From Bacteroidales bacterium (GTDB lineage: Bacteria > Bacteroidota > Bacteroidia > Bacteroidales > UBA12170), in assembly GCA_016744655.1 (NCBI GenBank), contig JADGDY010000044.1:1-32281 (forward strand): 32,281 nt of DNA, in the 5' to 3' direction. This document shows positions 7,591 through 15,544 of the stretch, piece by piece. The translations under genes and the position numbers were made by a program. Under the pieces are notes generated by a model. That model made no database searches. It was not told where the DNA came from and saw only the letters and a list, made by a program, of their open reading frames with translations. Position 1 is the first letter of the stretch; the number at the start of each line of letters is the position of its first letter.

Positions 7591-8664
7591 ATGTTAAGCA
7601 AAGAAACATACCCCATATTATGGTTTGGAAAAGCTTACTCCAAAACGGAATTTCATACCTTTTTAAATGAAAAAGTAAGGAGGAGTCTTCAAGATTGGGA
7701 ATTAGAAATTTTAAAGTTTACGAAAGAATGGTTGGATGAGAAAAACGAGTGGTTTATGGTCTCCACATCTGGCTCTACTGGTAAAGCTAAAGATATTTCA
7801 ATTTCTCGTAAACAGATGATAGAGAGTGCTCTATCTACAGGGGAGTATTTGAATCTCGAAAAAGGACAATCCGCTTTACTCATCCTCCCAGCACAGTTTA
7901 TTGCAGGGAAAATGATGATAGTTAGGGCTTTGGTTTTAGGTCTCGATTTTTATTATTTAGAACCTAAACTGGGTATTCTAAAGCAGTTAGATAGAAAGTA
8001 TGATTTCTGTGCTGTTATTCCACTTCAAATACAGAAAGTGTTAAATACCAAACAACTCGAATTGTTCTCAGAAGTTATTATTGGAGGAGCGGCTATTGGT
8101 AACGAGGATATTACAAAATTACAAGGTTTTGACACTCGTTTTTATGCCACCTATGGTATGACAGAAACAGTTACGCATATAGCCATTAAACCACTCAATG
8201 GAACTCGTATATCTCCATTTTACCATTGCCTCCCAGGAATTTCTATAGATAGAGATGATCGCGAATGTTTGAGAATATTTTCACAGCGACTTCCTCAAAA
8301 AATAACGGTGACAAATGATAGAGTCGAAATGATTAATGCAAGCACATTTAAATTATTGGGCAGGGTAGATGCAGTGATTAATTCAGGAGGTTTGAAAATA
8401 CAAGCAGAGGAAATTGAGGAGCTTATAAAAGAAAAACTAGGTTTAGTTAGCATGTTGGGCTATAGAGAAGATAAAGCGCTAGGTCAGAAAATGGTTTTAT
8501 TAGTCGAAGGAGAAGAAAAAGAGCTGGACAAGCTCAATATACAAGCACAGCTTGAAGATATTCTTGATAAAAATAAGGTTCCAAAAGAAATACTATTCGT
8601 AAAAGAATTATTCCGTACCCCAAATAATAAAATTAATCGTGCTAAAAATCAGGAGTGGATTTAA
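7591..8664 (+). CDS. menE: o-Succinylbenzoate-CoA ligase-like AMP-forming enzyme
   Basis: Activates o-succinylbenzoate to its CoA ester in menaquinone synthesis, if the assignment holds. Adenylation-enzyme motifs are in order: STSGSTGKAK (58-67, P-loop-like A3), YGMTET (near 190, A5), LGRVDAVINSGGLKIQAEEIE (near 258, A7/A8) and a C-terminal NNKINR with the catalytic lysine Lys347. At 357 residues it is the short MenE form common in Bacteroidota. It starts one base after the START gene. No other men gene is visible, so substrate identity rests on size and motif similarity. Confidence 0.8.
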   Translation: MLSKETYPILWFGKAYSKTEFHTFLNEKVRRSLQDWELEILKFTKEWLDEKNEWFMVSTSGSTGKAKDISISRKQMIESALSTGEYLNLEKGQSALLILPAQFIAGKMMIVRALVLGLDFYYLEPKLGILKQLDRKYDFCAVIPLQIQKVLNTKQLELFSEVIIGGAAIGNEDITKLQGFDTRFYATYGMTETVTHIAIKPLNGTRISPFYHCLPGISIDRDDRECLRIFSQRLPQKITVTNDRVEMINASTFKLLGRVDAVINSGGLKIQAEEIEELIKEKLGLVSMLGYREDKALGQKMVLLVEGEEKELDKLNIQAQLEDILDKNKVPKEILFVKELFRTPNNKINRAKNQEWI

Positions 8665-8902
8665 AAGTATATAAATATTTATTTATTCAAGAAGCTAATT
8701 ATTTTATTCGAGTTACCGTGTTTGCTCTTAAGTGATAGATTACTAGAGTTTTAATAAAATATGAATTAAGATAATAGCGTCCTAATTATTATAAAGATTC
8801 CTTCTTCGCCTTAGGCGAGATCGAAGTGACAATTGTTCAATGGTGGATTAGGAAGAAAGGGCTTGAATCTGAAAACTTTAGTTGCAATAAATTTCTCTGT
8901 TC
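8665..8902. other. AT-rich intergenic region with a nested dyad
   Basis: No ORF or RNA gene is seen. It holds a TCGCC-TTA-GGCGA hairpin (8806-8818) within CTTCG ... CGAAG (8804-8826), like short dispersed palindromes common in Bacteroidota spacers. Confidence 0.4.
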
Positions 8903-9178
8903 TCATTTATTGGAAGATGTATCATAACCTATCTCCTTATCCAGTTTTTCAAACTCAGCTTTTTCTTCATTAACTGTCATTTTAGGAGAGGATTTCTCCA
9001 ATTCCTCAACTTCCTTAAGAGATTCTTCATCGGTTTCCTGTTGTTTGGTATTTCTTAGGTGTTGTCGCACGAAGTAAGCTGCAGCAATAGCTAGAATAGC
9101 AAACCAAAAGAAGTTGACCTTTAAGACTATAAGTAAAATGAAGATTACAATTAAGCTCAGGATAGCGAATTTATTCAT
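8903..9178 (-). CDS. Small membrane protein with acidic tail
   Basis: A 91-residue protein of unknown function. Two closely spaced hydrophobic stretches (residues ~5-20 and ~22-37) are followed by RQHLRN and a long charged, Glu/Lys-rich tail that is probably cytoplasmic and helical. The ATG at 9178 starts directly before the membrane segment; a 14-residue extension to 9220 would overlap the divergent gene's upstream region. It is divergent from the DDAH-like gene, with about 80 bases between the chosen starts. Confidence 0.65.
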   Translation of the reverse strand: MNKFAILSLIVIFILLIVLKVNFFWFAILAIAAAYFVRQHLRNTKQQETDEESLKEVEELEKSSPKMTVNEEKAEFEKLDKEIGYDTSSNK

Positions 9179-9257
9179 GAATTTTTCTGTAAAAATATAA
9201 AAGTCATCTATGCTATCCAAGAATTTTATAATTTCACTTTTTATAAAAAATGATGAT

Positions 9258-10019
9258 ATGTTTCAAAAAGCAATAGTTAGAATACCCAGTAAAAGTATGG
9301 TTAAAGGATTGAGTTCTGCCAATTTAGGTTTGCCAAATTATGAATTAGCATTAAAACAACACGAAGCCTATGTTGAAGCTCTTCTATCATGCGGAGTAGA
9401 GGTAATAACTCTAGAAGCAGATGAGAACTTTCCTGACAGTACTTTTGTAGAGGATGTAGCACTTTGTACACCACATTGCGCAATAATTACTCGCCCTGGT
9501 GCAGAAAGCAGAAGACAAGAAATAGAGGAGATGAAAGAAGTTTTAAAGGATGAATATGAGAATATAGAATTTATTCAAGCTCCAGGTACTGTGGAAGCAG
9601 GTGATATCATGATGGTGGAGAATCATTATTATATTGGTTTATCTGCAAGGACCAATGAGGAGGGTGCTCAGCAAATAATTTCTAATTTGGAAAAATATGG
9701 TTTGACAGGTTCCATAGTGTCTTTAGAAGAAGTATTGCATTTGAAAACAGGTCTTGCTTATTTAGAGAATAATTATCTAGTTGCTTGCGGAGAGTTTTTG
9801 GAGAAGGACGAGTTTAAGAAGTTCAACATTTTAGAAATTGAAAAAGAGGAGTCTTATGCCGCCAATTGTATTTGGGTAAACGATACGGTGATTATTCCAA
9901 AAGGATTTCCAAAAGCAAAACAAGTGATAGAAAAAACAGGCTATGAAATAATAGAATTAGACATGTCTGAGTTTCAAAAACTGGATGGTGGATTGAGTTG
10001 TTTGTCATTGAGGTATTAA
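9258..10019 (+). CDS. Dimethylarginine dimethylaminohydrolase / arginine-deiminase-fold hydrolase
   Basis: A 253-residue guanidino-group-modifying enzyme that hydrolyses arginine derivatives through a covalent cysteine intermediate. Visible motifs are FPDSTFVEDVAL (substrate and acid residues, 58-69), GTVEAGDIM (110-118), GLSARTNEEG (127-136), LHLKTGLAYL with catalytic His161, and the C-terminal LDGGLSCLSLRY with catalytic Cys248. Length and the GGLSCLSLR end match the DDAH group better than the longer arginine deiminases. Another guanidine such as citrulline or ornithine derivatives remains possible. The ATG at 9258 is preferred; one at 9210 would add an unrelated tail. Confidence 0.85.
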   Translation: MFQKAIVRIPSKSMVKGLSSANLGLPNYELALKQHEAYVEALLSCGVEVITLEADENFPDSTFVEDVALCTPHCAIITRPGAESRRQEIEEMKEVLKDEYENIEFIQAPGTVEAGDIMMVENHYYIGLSARTNEEGAQQIISNLEKYGLTGSIVSLEEVLHLKTGLAYLENNYLVACGEFLEKDEFKKFNILEIEKEESYAANCIWVNDTVIIPKGFPKAKQVIEKTGYEIIELDMSEFQKLDGGLSCLSLRY

Positions 10020-10066
10020 AAAAAATAGCCAAAAGAATAAGTGGTTTTAAAAAGATAGGGATAAAT

Positions 10067-10154
10067 GAATTTCAATGAATTTTTGCCCCAACCCTGACGG
10101 GAGATTCATTGAAATTCAGGCTCTCTTTAGGGAAGGGGTAAACCTGAATTTCAA
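10067..10154. repeat. Nested, mutually exclusive inverted repeats in a convergent intergenic gap
   Basis: A motif built on TGAATTTCAA occurs three times. The middle copy is inverted and can pair with either flank: 10067-10080 with 10104-10117 (14 bp, perfect) or 10109-10120 with 10143-10154 (12 bp, perfect). A GC-rich stem encloses the middle copy: CCCCAACCCT (10086-10095) against AGGGAAGGGG (10129-10138), plus GGGAGA against TCTCTTT. It lies between the 3' ends of two convergent genes. Confidence 0.65.
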
Positions 10155-10219
10155 TAATTTCAGCAACTAATTTTATTTCAGGTAACCACTTATAATTAGA
10201 TTTTGTTTTAAGATAAAAA

Positions 10220-11983
10220 CTATAGTTTAACCCATTTTTTACTCATTGTCATATTGTCAGTCTCAACTTTTACTAAATAACTACCATTTTTTATTTGCCT
10301 AATATCTAGTGAGATATAGTCTTTATCTAAAGTGATGGTTGAAAACACAGATTCCCCTAAATAATTAATTACTGTTATTTCTATTTTTCTAAATTCATTA
10401 TTGAATTGTAAATTTAAAAGACCGTTTGAAGGGTTGGGACTCAAATTAAAATCGTAAGAATCCTCAAAGTTTTCTGAGATTCCAACATTGGTTTCTATGT
10501 TTACATTTCCATCTCTCAATTGATTTCCTTTATATCCATTAGCTAATATTTTCGACTCATCATAGGGAACATTTAAGTTATAGGAAGTGATGAAAATAGA
10601 ATCGTTTCCGGTAAACTGAGTATAGGAAAGACAACTAATATCTAATAAGTCATCACCATTAATATCTCCTAAAACTGCTGAATTAATAAATGTAAATCCT
10701 TTTGGACGAAGAGGAAAACCCTCAACTTCCCCAGTTCCATCTAAGGAATAGGCATGAATAAAACCATATCCATCGGCATCGGTAATATTACTGGTAAATA
10801 CCAAATCCATAATATCATCATTATTCACATCGGATACAGAAATTACGCCTTCGCAACCACCATTTTTGTTGATAGGCAGATTGTCTAATGCTTGACCAGC
10901 CGCATCGTATCCAAAAATCACATCCATAGGTGAACCTCCATTATCGGTATTTGGATGTCCAATGTATATTTCATATTCACCATCATCATTAGCATCAACA
11001 ACAGTTGGTGGAGAATATCTCCAGCCACTTGGGGTAGTTTTTGGCCAACCAAAAGGGTAAGAACCATTGGATTTCACCATATAATAATCTGGAGAATCAC
11101 CATGTCGTGACCCCACTATTTCCATTTGCTCATCACCATCAAAATCATATACAATAGGCGATTGGTAAGAAAATCCTTTGCTTGCATCAACCAAAGGAAA
11201 ACCAAATAAAAAGCTTGCATCTAAGTTAATGGCATATAAAGAACCAGAAGAAATAGAAATCACTATATCTTTTGTTCCATTATTGTCAATATCAGCTATG
11301 GAAGGCGTGAAAGCTAAATTCCCAGGAAGTTCTAAAGGCCAGTTTTCATTAAAAGGTTCTCCATCTATATTCACTACATGAAGCATTCCGTAAGTCGAGG
11401 TTCCTCTTTCGCAGGTAATAACTTCCATGATATTATCACCATCTAAATCGGCAATTGCAGGTGCGTTAAACATCCAATGTTCTTCGAAGTTCAATGGCCA
11501 GCCTTCTAGGTCGTTTCCGTCCTTGTCCAACAAATATACCCGTCCGGCATTGGGAGAGCCACCAGTATTTAAAATGATTTCGAAATGTCCATCACCATTC
11601 ATATCTGCAATGCTTGGAGGATAGATAATGGTACCACTCACGTTTTTCATCCACAGAACATCCCCATTTCCTTTTATAGCATAGAGTTTTTTATTGGCAC
11701 CGAAAACTATTTCATCTGCACCATCCTCATCAATATCTGCAATGGCAGCACCCCTGAAATTTTTAAAACTAGCATTTGCTGGGCTTCCAAAAGGAAAGCC
11801 ATCGAGCATTTCAGTTGTGTTTTTAAAAGAGTTATCCGCAGGTAAAAGGGTATTCTCGAGAAGGATTTTTCCATTTTCATCTAAGGAAGCTTTTTTTCCA
11901 ATAGTGTTTTGACTAAAAGAAATAGTGGTGAACAAAACTAAAGAACTTAGTAATGCTGCATAGTAGAGCGTTTTTTCCATCAT
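10220..11983 (-). CDS. FG-GAP/VCBS repeat protein with type IX secretion sorting domain
   Basis: A 587-residue exported protein. A signal peptide (MMEKTLYYAALLSSLVLFTTISFSQ) is followed by about eight beta-propeller-like repeats, each with a calcium-loop pattern such as IADIDEDGADEIVFG, IADMNGDGHFEIIL and IADLDGDNIMEVI. The last ~75 residues (LSPNPSNGLLNLQF ... GSYLVKVETDNMTMSKKWVKL) are a type A sorting domain for the type IX secretion system. It is therefore expected to be surface-attached or released. Two adjacent ATGs exist at 11983 and 11980; a longer frame to 12019 hides the leader. A TAAATTTG -7-like box lies on the minus strand at 12017-12024. Confidence 0.88.
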   Translation of the reverse strand: MMEKTLYYAALLSSLVLFTTISFSQNTIGKKASLDENGKILLENTLLPADNSFKNTTEMLDGFPFGSPANASFKNFRGAAIADIDEDGADEIVFGANKKLYAIKGNGDVLWMKNVSGTIIYPPSIADMNGDGHFEIILNTGGSPNAGRVYLLDKDGNDLEGWPLNFEEHWMFNAPAIADLDGDNIMEVITCERGTSTYGMLHVVNIDGEPFNENWPLELPGNLAFTPSIADIDNNGTKDIVISISSGSLYAINLDASFLFGFPLVDASKGFSYQSPIVYDFDGDEQMEIVGSRHGDSPDYYMVKSNGSYPFGWPKTTPSGWRYSPPTVVDANDDGEYEIYIGHPNTDNGGSPMDVIFGYDAAGQALDNLPINKNGGCEGVISVSDVNNDDIMDLVFTSNITDADGYGFIHAYSLDGTGEVEGFPLRPKGFTFINSAVLGDINGDDLLDISCLSYTQFTGNDSIFITSYNLNVPYDESKILANGYKGNQLRDGNVNIETNVGISENFEDSYDFNLSPNPSNGLLNLQFNNEFRKIEITVINYLGESVFSTITLDKDYISLDIRQIKNGSYLVKVETDNMTMSKKWVKL

Positions 11984-12016
11984 ATTAAATTGGGGTTTGT
12001 TATTTTGGTATAAGCC

Positions 12017-12024
12017 CAAATTTA
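12017..12024 (-). promoter_or_regulatory. Candidate -7 box for the T9SS protein gene
   Basis: The minus strand reads TAAATTTG, an exact TAnnTTTG, about 33 bases before the start. No -33 match was found. Confidence 0.35.
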
Positions 12025-12190
12025 AGAAAAAAACTATAGTCTTAAGAAGATGGTAGATTTTAAGTTATTAACTGTTAGAGAAATATGGTTAATAAATAGG
12101 AGGAGTATCAAGTGTAGTGATGTGCTCGCTTAAGTAGTTCAAAACTTTCATCTGACATTAAATATTCATGACCTGTTAACTAGCTTCCAT

Positions 12191-12253
12191 CATCTCACAT
12201 CGGTCATCGGTACTCTGTCATCCCACATCAGTCATCACGCATCGGTCATCAAG
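12191..12253. repeat. Degenerate heptamer repeat, nine CATCNNN units
   Basis: Nine consecutive 7-base units fill 63 bases. Eight begin CATC, with variable tails (TCA, GGT, GGT, CCA, AGT, ACG, GGT, AAG); the fourth is ACTCTGT. It lies just past the stop of the ABC-F gene. Related arrays occur at 22083-22124 and 28340-28367. Confidence 0.7.
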
Positions 12254-12259
12254 CTTTTG

Positions 12260-13897
12260 TTACTTCCCAGCTTCCAACTCCCTCAAATGCTCCATCTTTT
12301 TACGCTCCAAGAATTCCTGAATGCCCTCGAAATGCTCTCTGATTCTTTTGTTTCCAAACTCGTAAATCTTGCTCACCATCCCGTCTAAGAAATCTCTATC
12401 GTGAGAAACGAGGATTAGCGTTCCATCATATTCCATTAAGGCTTGCTTGAGGATGTCTTTGGTTTTTAAATCCAAGTGATTGGTAGGCTCATCGAGAATA
12501 AGAAGGTTAACAGGCTCGAGGAGTAGTTTAATCATAGCCAGACGAGTTTTTTCTCCTCCGGATAGGATTTTTACTTTCTTATCCCAATCATCGCCACTAA
12601 ACATAAAAGCACCTAGAATGTCTTTAATTTTGTTTCTAATGTCACCTTTGGCCACATCATCAATAGTTCCGAAAACGCTATTGCTTTCATCTAACAAAGA
12701 AGCTTCGTTTTGCGCAAAGTATCCAATATGAATATTATGGCCAATGGTGAGTTGACCATCGTGATCAAGCTCATTCATAATGGCTTTAACTAAAGTCGAT
12801 TTTCCTTCTCCATTTTTTCCTACAAAGGCCACCTTCTCACCTCTCGTAATACTAAATGAAGCATCGGCAAAAACAGTATGTTCACCATAAGTCTTTCCAA
12901 CTTCCTCTGCCATTACAGGGTAATTTCCAGAGCGTGGAGAAGGAGGGAAGCGAAGTTTTAAATGAGAGTTGTCCACCTCGTCAACTTCTATAATCTTTAG
13001 CTTCTCAAGCATTTTTACTTTCGATTGTACTTGCAATGTTTTTGAATAGGTTCCTCTAAACCTATCAATAAACTGTTGTGTGTCAGCAATGAATTTCTGC
13101 TGCTCATCAAACTGTTTCTGTTGTTGTTCTCTGCGTTCTTGGCGCAATTGTAGGTAGGCAGAATAATTTACTTTGTAATCGTAAATTCTACCCATGGTAA
13201 CTTCAATCGTTCTGGTAGTGATTCTATCGATGAACATTCTATCGTGAGAAATAATCATCACTGCTTTCGCACTATTGATTAAGAAATCTTCTAACCATTG
13301 TACCGACTCAATATCTAGGTGATTGGTAGGCTCATCCAGAAGGATTAAATCAGGGTCTTGTAATAGAATTTTAGCCAATTCAATCCTCATTCGCCATCCT
13401 CCGCTAAATTCACTAGTAGGCCGCTGAAAGTCGGAACGCACAAAACCCAAACCCATCAAAGTTTTTTCTATTTCTGCATCGTAATTGATCTCAGCCTGGC
13501 TATAAAGCTTCTCACTAATATCGGATACTTTTTCTATGATTTCGTAGTATTCCTCCGATTCGTAATCAGTTCTGGAGGTGAGCTGTTGATTCAAGTCGTC
13601 CAACTCCTTTTGCATACTTTGTACTTGAGAAAAGGCTTGAGCTGCTTCCTCAAAAACAGTTCTGTCATCCTCTGTCATCAAATGCTGTGGAAGATAGGCA
13701 ATTACAGCATCTCTGGGTGCTGATATTTTACCACGGCTTGGAGTTTGAACTCCAGCAATAATTTTGAGGAGGGTAGATTTTCCGGCACCATTCTTACCCA
13801 TTAAAGCAATTCTATCTTTATCGTTTACCACAAACGAAATATCTTTAAATAGGGTAGTGCCACCAAATTCTACTGCCAAGCCGTCAATTGAAATCAT
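12260..13897 (-). CDS. ABC-F family ATPase (ribosome-associated)
   Basis: A 545-residue soluble protein with two ABC domains and no membrane part. First domain: Walker A GKNGAGKST (34-42), signature FSGGWRMR (near 164-171), Walker B LILLDEPTNHLD. Second domain: Walker A GKNGEGKST (360-368), signature LSGGEKTR and LLILDEPTNHLD. The charged helical linker between them (about 240-305, rich in Gln, Arg and Lys) is the tRNA/ribosome-contacting part of ABC-F proteins. These act on translating ribosomes, and some give antibiotic resistance. Nothing here points to resistance rather than housekeeping. The start at 13897 gives the usual MISIDGLAVEFGG opening. Confidence 0.9.
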   Translation of the reverse strand: MISIDGLAVEFGGTTLFKDISFVVNDKDRIALMGKNGAGKSTLLKIIAGVQTPSRGKISAPRDAVIAYLPQHLMTEDDRTVFEEAAQAFSQVQSMQKELDDLNQQLTSRTDYESEEYYEIIEKVSDISEKLYSQAEINYDAEIEKTLMGLGFVRSDFQRPTSEFSGGWRMRIELAKILLQDPDLILLDEPTNHLDIESVQWLEDFLINSAKAVMIISHDRMFIDRITTRTIEVTMGRIYDYKVNYSAYLQLRQERREQQQKQFDEQQKFIADTQQFIDRFRGTYSKTLQVQSKVKMLEKLKIIEVDEVDNSHLKLRFPPSPRSGNYPVMAEEVGKTYGEHTVFADASFSITRGEKVAFVGKNGEGKSTLVKAIMNELDHDGQLTIGHNIHIGYFAQNEASLLDESNSVFGTIDDVAKGDIRNKIKDILGAFMFSGDDWDKKVKILSGGEKTRLAMIKLLLEPVNLLILDEPTNHLDLKTKDILKQALMEYDGTLILVSHDRDFLDGMVSKIYEFGNKRIREHFEGIQEFLERKKMEHLRELEAGK

Positions 13898-13921
13898 ATT
13901 TTACTTTTAAAAATGAATCGG

Positions 13922-13952
13922 CAAATATAATTAATTAGTGCTTGCACTTAAA
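13922..13952 (-). promoter_or_regulatory. Candidate promoter of the ABC-F gene, with a palindrome in the spacer
   Basis: The minus strand has TATATTTG (13922-13929), an exact -7 match. A TTTA at 13949-13952 lies 19 bases upstream in the -33 place (three of four bases). A perfect 12-base palindrome, AGTGC-TT-GCACT, occupies 13937-13948 in the spacer, a position where a bound protein would block RNA polymerase. Confidence 0.5.
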
Positions 13953-14095
13953 GTTCAATTTCGGCATAACGCATTTGCAAAAATGATAAGTTTTCAATCT
14001 TGTAAAAATTACAAGAACTAGCTCGGTTAGGATTTGCTATTGTTTTCCAAAACAGGTTTCTTGGGAAGGGATAATAATGAATTCTGTTTTTTTAA

Positions 14096-14623
14096 TTAGA
14101 AAAAGAATCTAAATCCTGTATTTATGATGAGACCGTTAGAGTAAATGGGCTTGTACAATACTTTATCAGCAGTAGCTCCGGTTCCTACACCTCCAATTTC
14201 AATAAAATAATTGCTCCCATTACTCATGAAAAACTCAAATCCAAATAACCCATATCCTCCAAATTCCATTTGCTCTGAGGAAAAGTCAGAACTAGGGAAG
14301 ATAATTAACATTCCTCCTTCACCATATAATCTAATTTTCTCATTGATTTCTCCAGCAACACCAACAACTCCGAAGGATAAGTTGGAATAAGGAGTCCAGG
14401 TAGTTTCTTTTTTATAAATATGCTCATTGAACATCAAATTTCCTCGTAGTCTGAACGCAATTTTTTGCTTTGCAAAATATGGTGTGGTGACTTGTAGCCC
14501 TATCCCATAATCTTTTTGGTACTGACCTAACTGAAACCCAGCATTAAACTGATGTCTTTTTTCTTGGGCAAATACAGACATGAATAGCGTTAAAAACAGA
14601 ATGGTAAGTATTCTTGATTTCAT
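14096..14623 (-). CDS. Outer-membrane beta-barrel protein
   Basis: A 175-residue exported protein with signal peptide MKSRILTILFLTLFMSVFAQ. The rest is alternating polar and hydrophobic strands (for example FNAGFQLGQYQKDYGIGLQV and FGGYGLFGFEFFM) with many Gly and aromatic residues, ending GFRFFF. A terminal Phe is typical of barrels inserted by the BAM complex. The function is not recognised. It lies 103 bases after the DUF4249 gene and has its own well-formed promoter, so it can be expressed apart from the TonB receptor unit. Confidence 0.65.
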   Translation of the reverse strand: MKSRILTILFLTLFMSVFAQEKRHQFNAGFQLGQYQKDYGIGLQVTTPYFAKQKIAFRLRGNLMFNEHIYKKETTWTPYSNLSFGVVGVAGEINEKIRLYGEGGMLIIFPSSDFSSEQMEFGGYGLFGFEFFMSNGSNYFIEIGGVGTGATADKVLYKPIYSNGLIINTGFRFFF

Positions 14624-14628
14624 ATGAA

Positions 14629-14686
14629 GTGGTTTTGTTTAACATACAAAAGTAGTTTAATCTATTTTGAAATCAAACAAAACCAC
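14629..14686 (-). promoter_or_regulatory. Promoter of the barrel gene bracketed by a 12-bp inverted repeat
   Basis: On the minus strand TTTG (14674-14677), 19 bases, then TACTTTTG (14647-14654) match the full Bacteroidota consensus. Arms GTGGTTTTGTTT (14629-14640) and AAACAAAACCAC (14675-14686) are perfectly complementary and enclose the -7 box, overlapping the -33 box on one side and the expected start of transcription on the other. The coding start is at 14623. Confidence 0.6.
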
Positions 14687-14726
14687 ATTTATTTCGAGCT
14701 AACATTTTAATCAGAAACTATGGATA

Positions 14727-15527
14727 CTATTGAGCAATTTCAGTATGTTCGTCGTAGGAACTAGCAAGAAAATAGCCCAATATTTGAGAGCCAAAATTAG
14801 ATTGAGCATTATAGGGTGTTGAACTGCCCATCATACCACCATTATTGTCGTTAAGTTGTTGATAGTAAGTTCTCGTTTCTTTGTTAATGCTGTAGATTCT
14901 CACTTTTACTACATCATCCTTGTCAAAGTTTTGCCTAAAAGGCTCATAGATGATGGTATCTTTTGGATTTTCAATCACCATTGTTCTGTATTGCTTTGAA
15001 TCTAACTTCCCATTTACCCAAAACTTAAACATAAAATAATTTGTATTTTCACTAATGCTTTTAAATTTAATTTTGGGAGCATATTTTAACTCATTGGAGG
15101 TAGGATTAGGAGAATCTGTTTTTTCAAAAGTCATCTCAAATATTTCAGTAGGAGATAATAAATTAGATTCAGCTTGATAATTTTGTCCTTCAATCTCAAT
15201 TTCCATTCGATAATCAGAGTGAATACTTCCGATCAATTGTGTGCCTCGATAATAACCTTTAGAAATATATTCCAGAGTTTCCGTTTCATCATTTTGATTT
15301 ATAACTTTTATAATGGCATTTTCAATATACTGAGGAGCATCATTATTAAAATAATCTGAAGTATAGCTAAGTCTTACAAGTGCTGTAGAATCTTTTAGCA
15401 ATTTGGCATCAACTGTAGGAATTGGGTTAGAAGAATTTAAATCCATATCGATCACTTTTTCGCACGAGACACCAATAATGGCTAATGAAAAAATGAAGAG
15501 CAAGTTTTTTATTTGTTTAAATATCAT
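14727..15527 (-). CDS. DUF4249 family lipoprotein
   Basis: A 266-residue lipoprotein: leader IKNLLFIFSLAIIGVSC with lipidated Cys22 or so, then EKVIDMDLNSSNPIPTVDAKL and a beta-sandwich-like region (SALVRLSYTSDYFN-type start, IENAIIKVINQNDETETL, GYYRGTQLIGSIHSDYRMEIEIEGQNYQA). DUF4249 proteins regularly sit next to a TonB-dependent receptor and may act as its outer-membrane partner. It starts 17 bases after the receptor gene, so the two are one transcript. The substrate is unknown. Confidence 0.85.
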   Translation of the reverse strand: MIFKQIKNLLFIFSLAIIGVSCEKVIDMDLNSSNPIPTVDAKLLKDSTALVRLSYTSDYFNNDAPQYIENAIIKVINQNDETETLEYISKGYYRGTQLIGSIHSDYRMEIEIEGQNYQAESNLLSPTEIFEMTFEKTDSPNPTSNELKYAPKIKFKSISENTNYFMFKFWVNGKLDSKQYRTMVIENPKDTIIYEPFRQNFDKDDVVKVRIYSINKETRTYYQQLNDNNGGMMGSSTPYNAQSNFGSQILGYFLASSYDEHTEIAQ

Positions 15528-15544
15528 GATTGTTTTCTTTTAGA

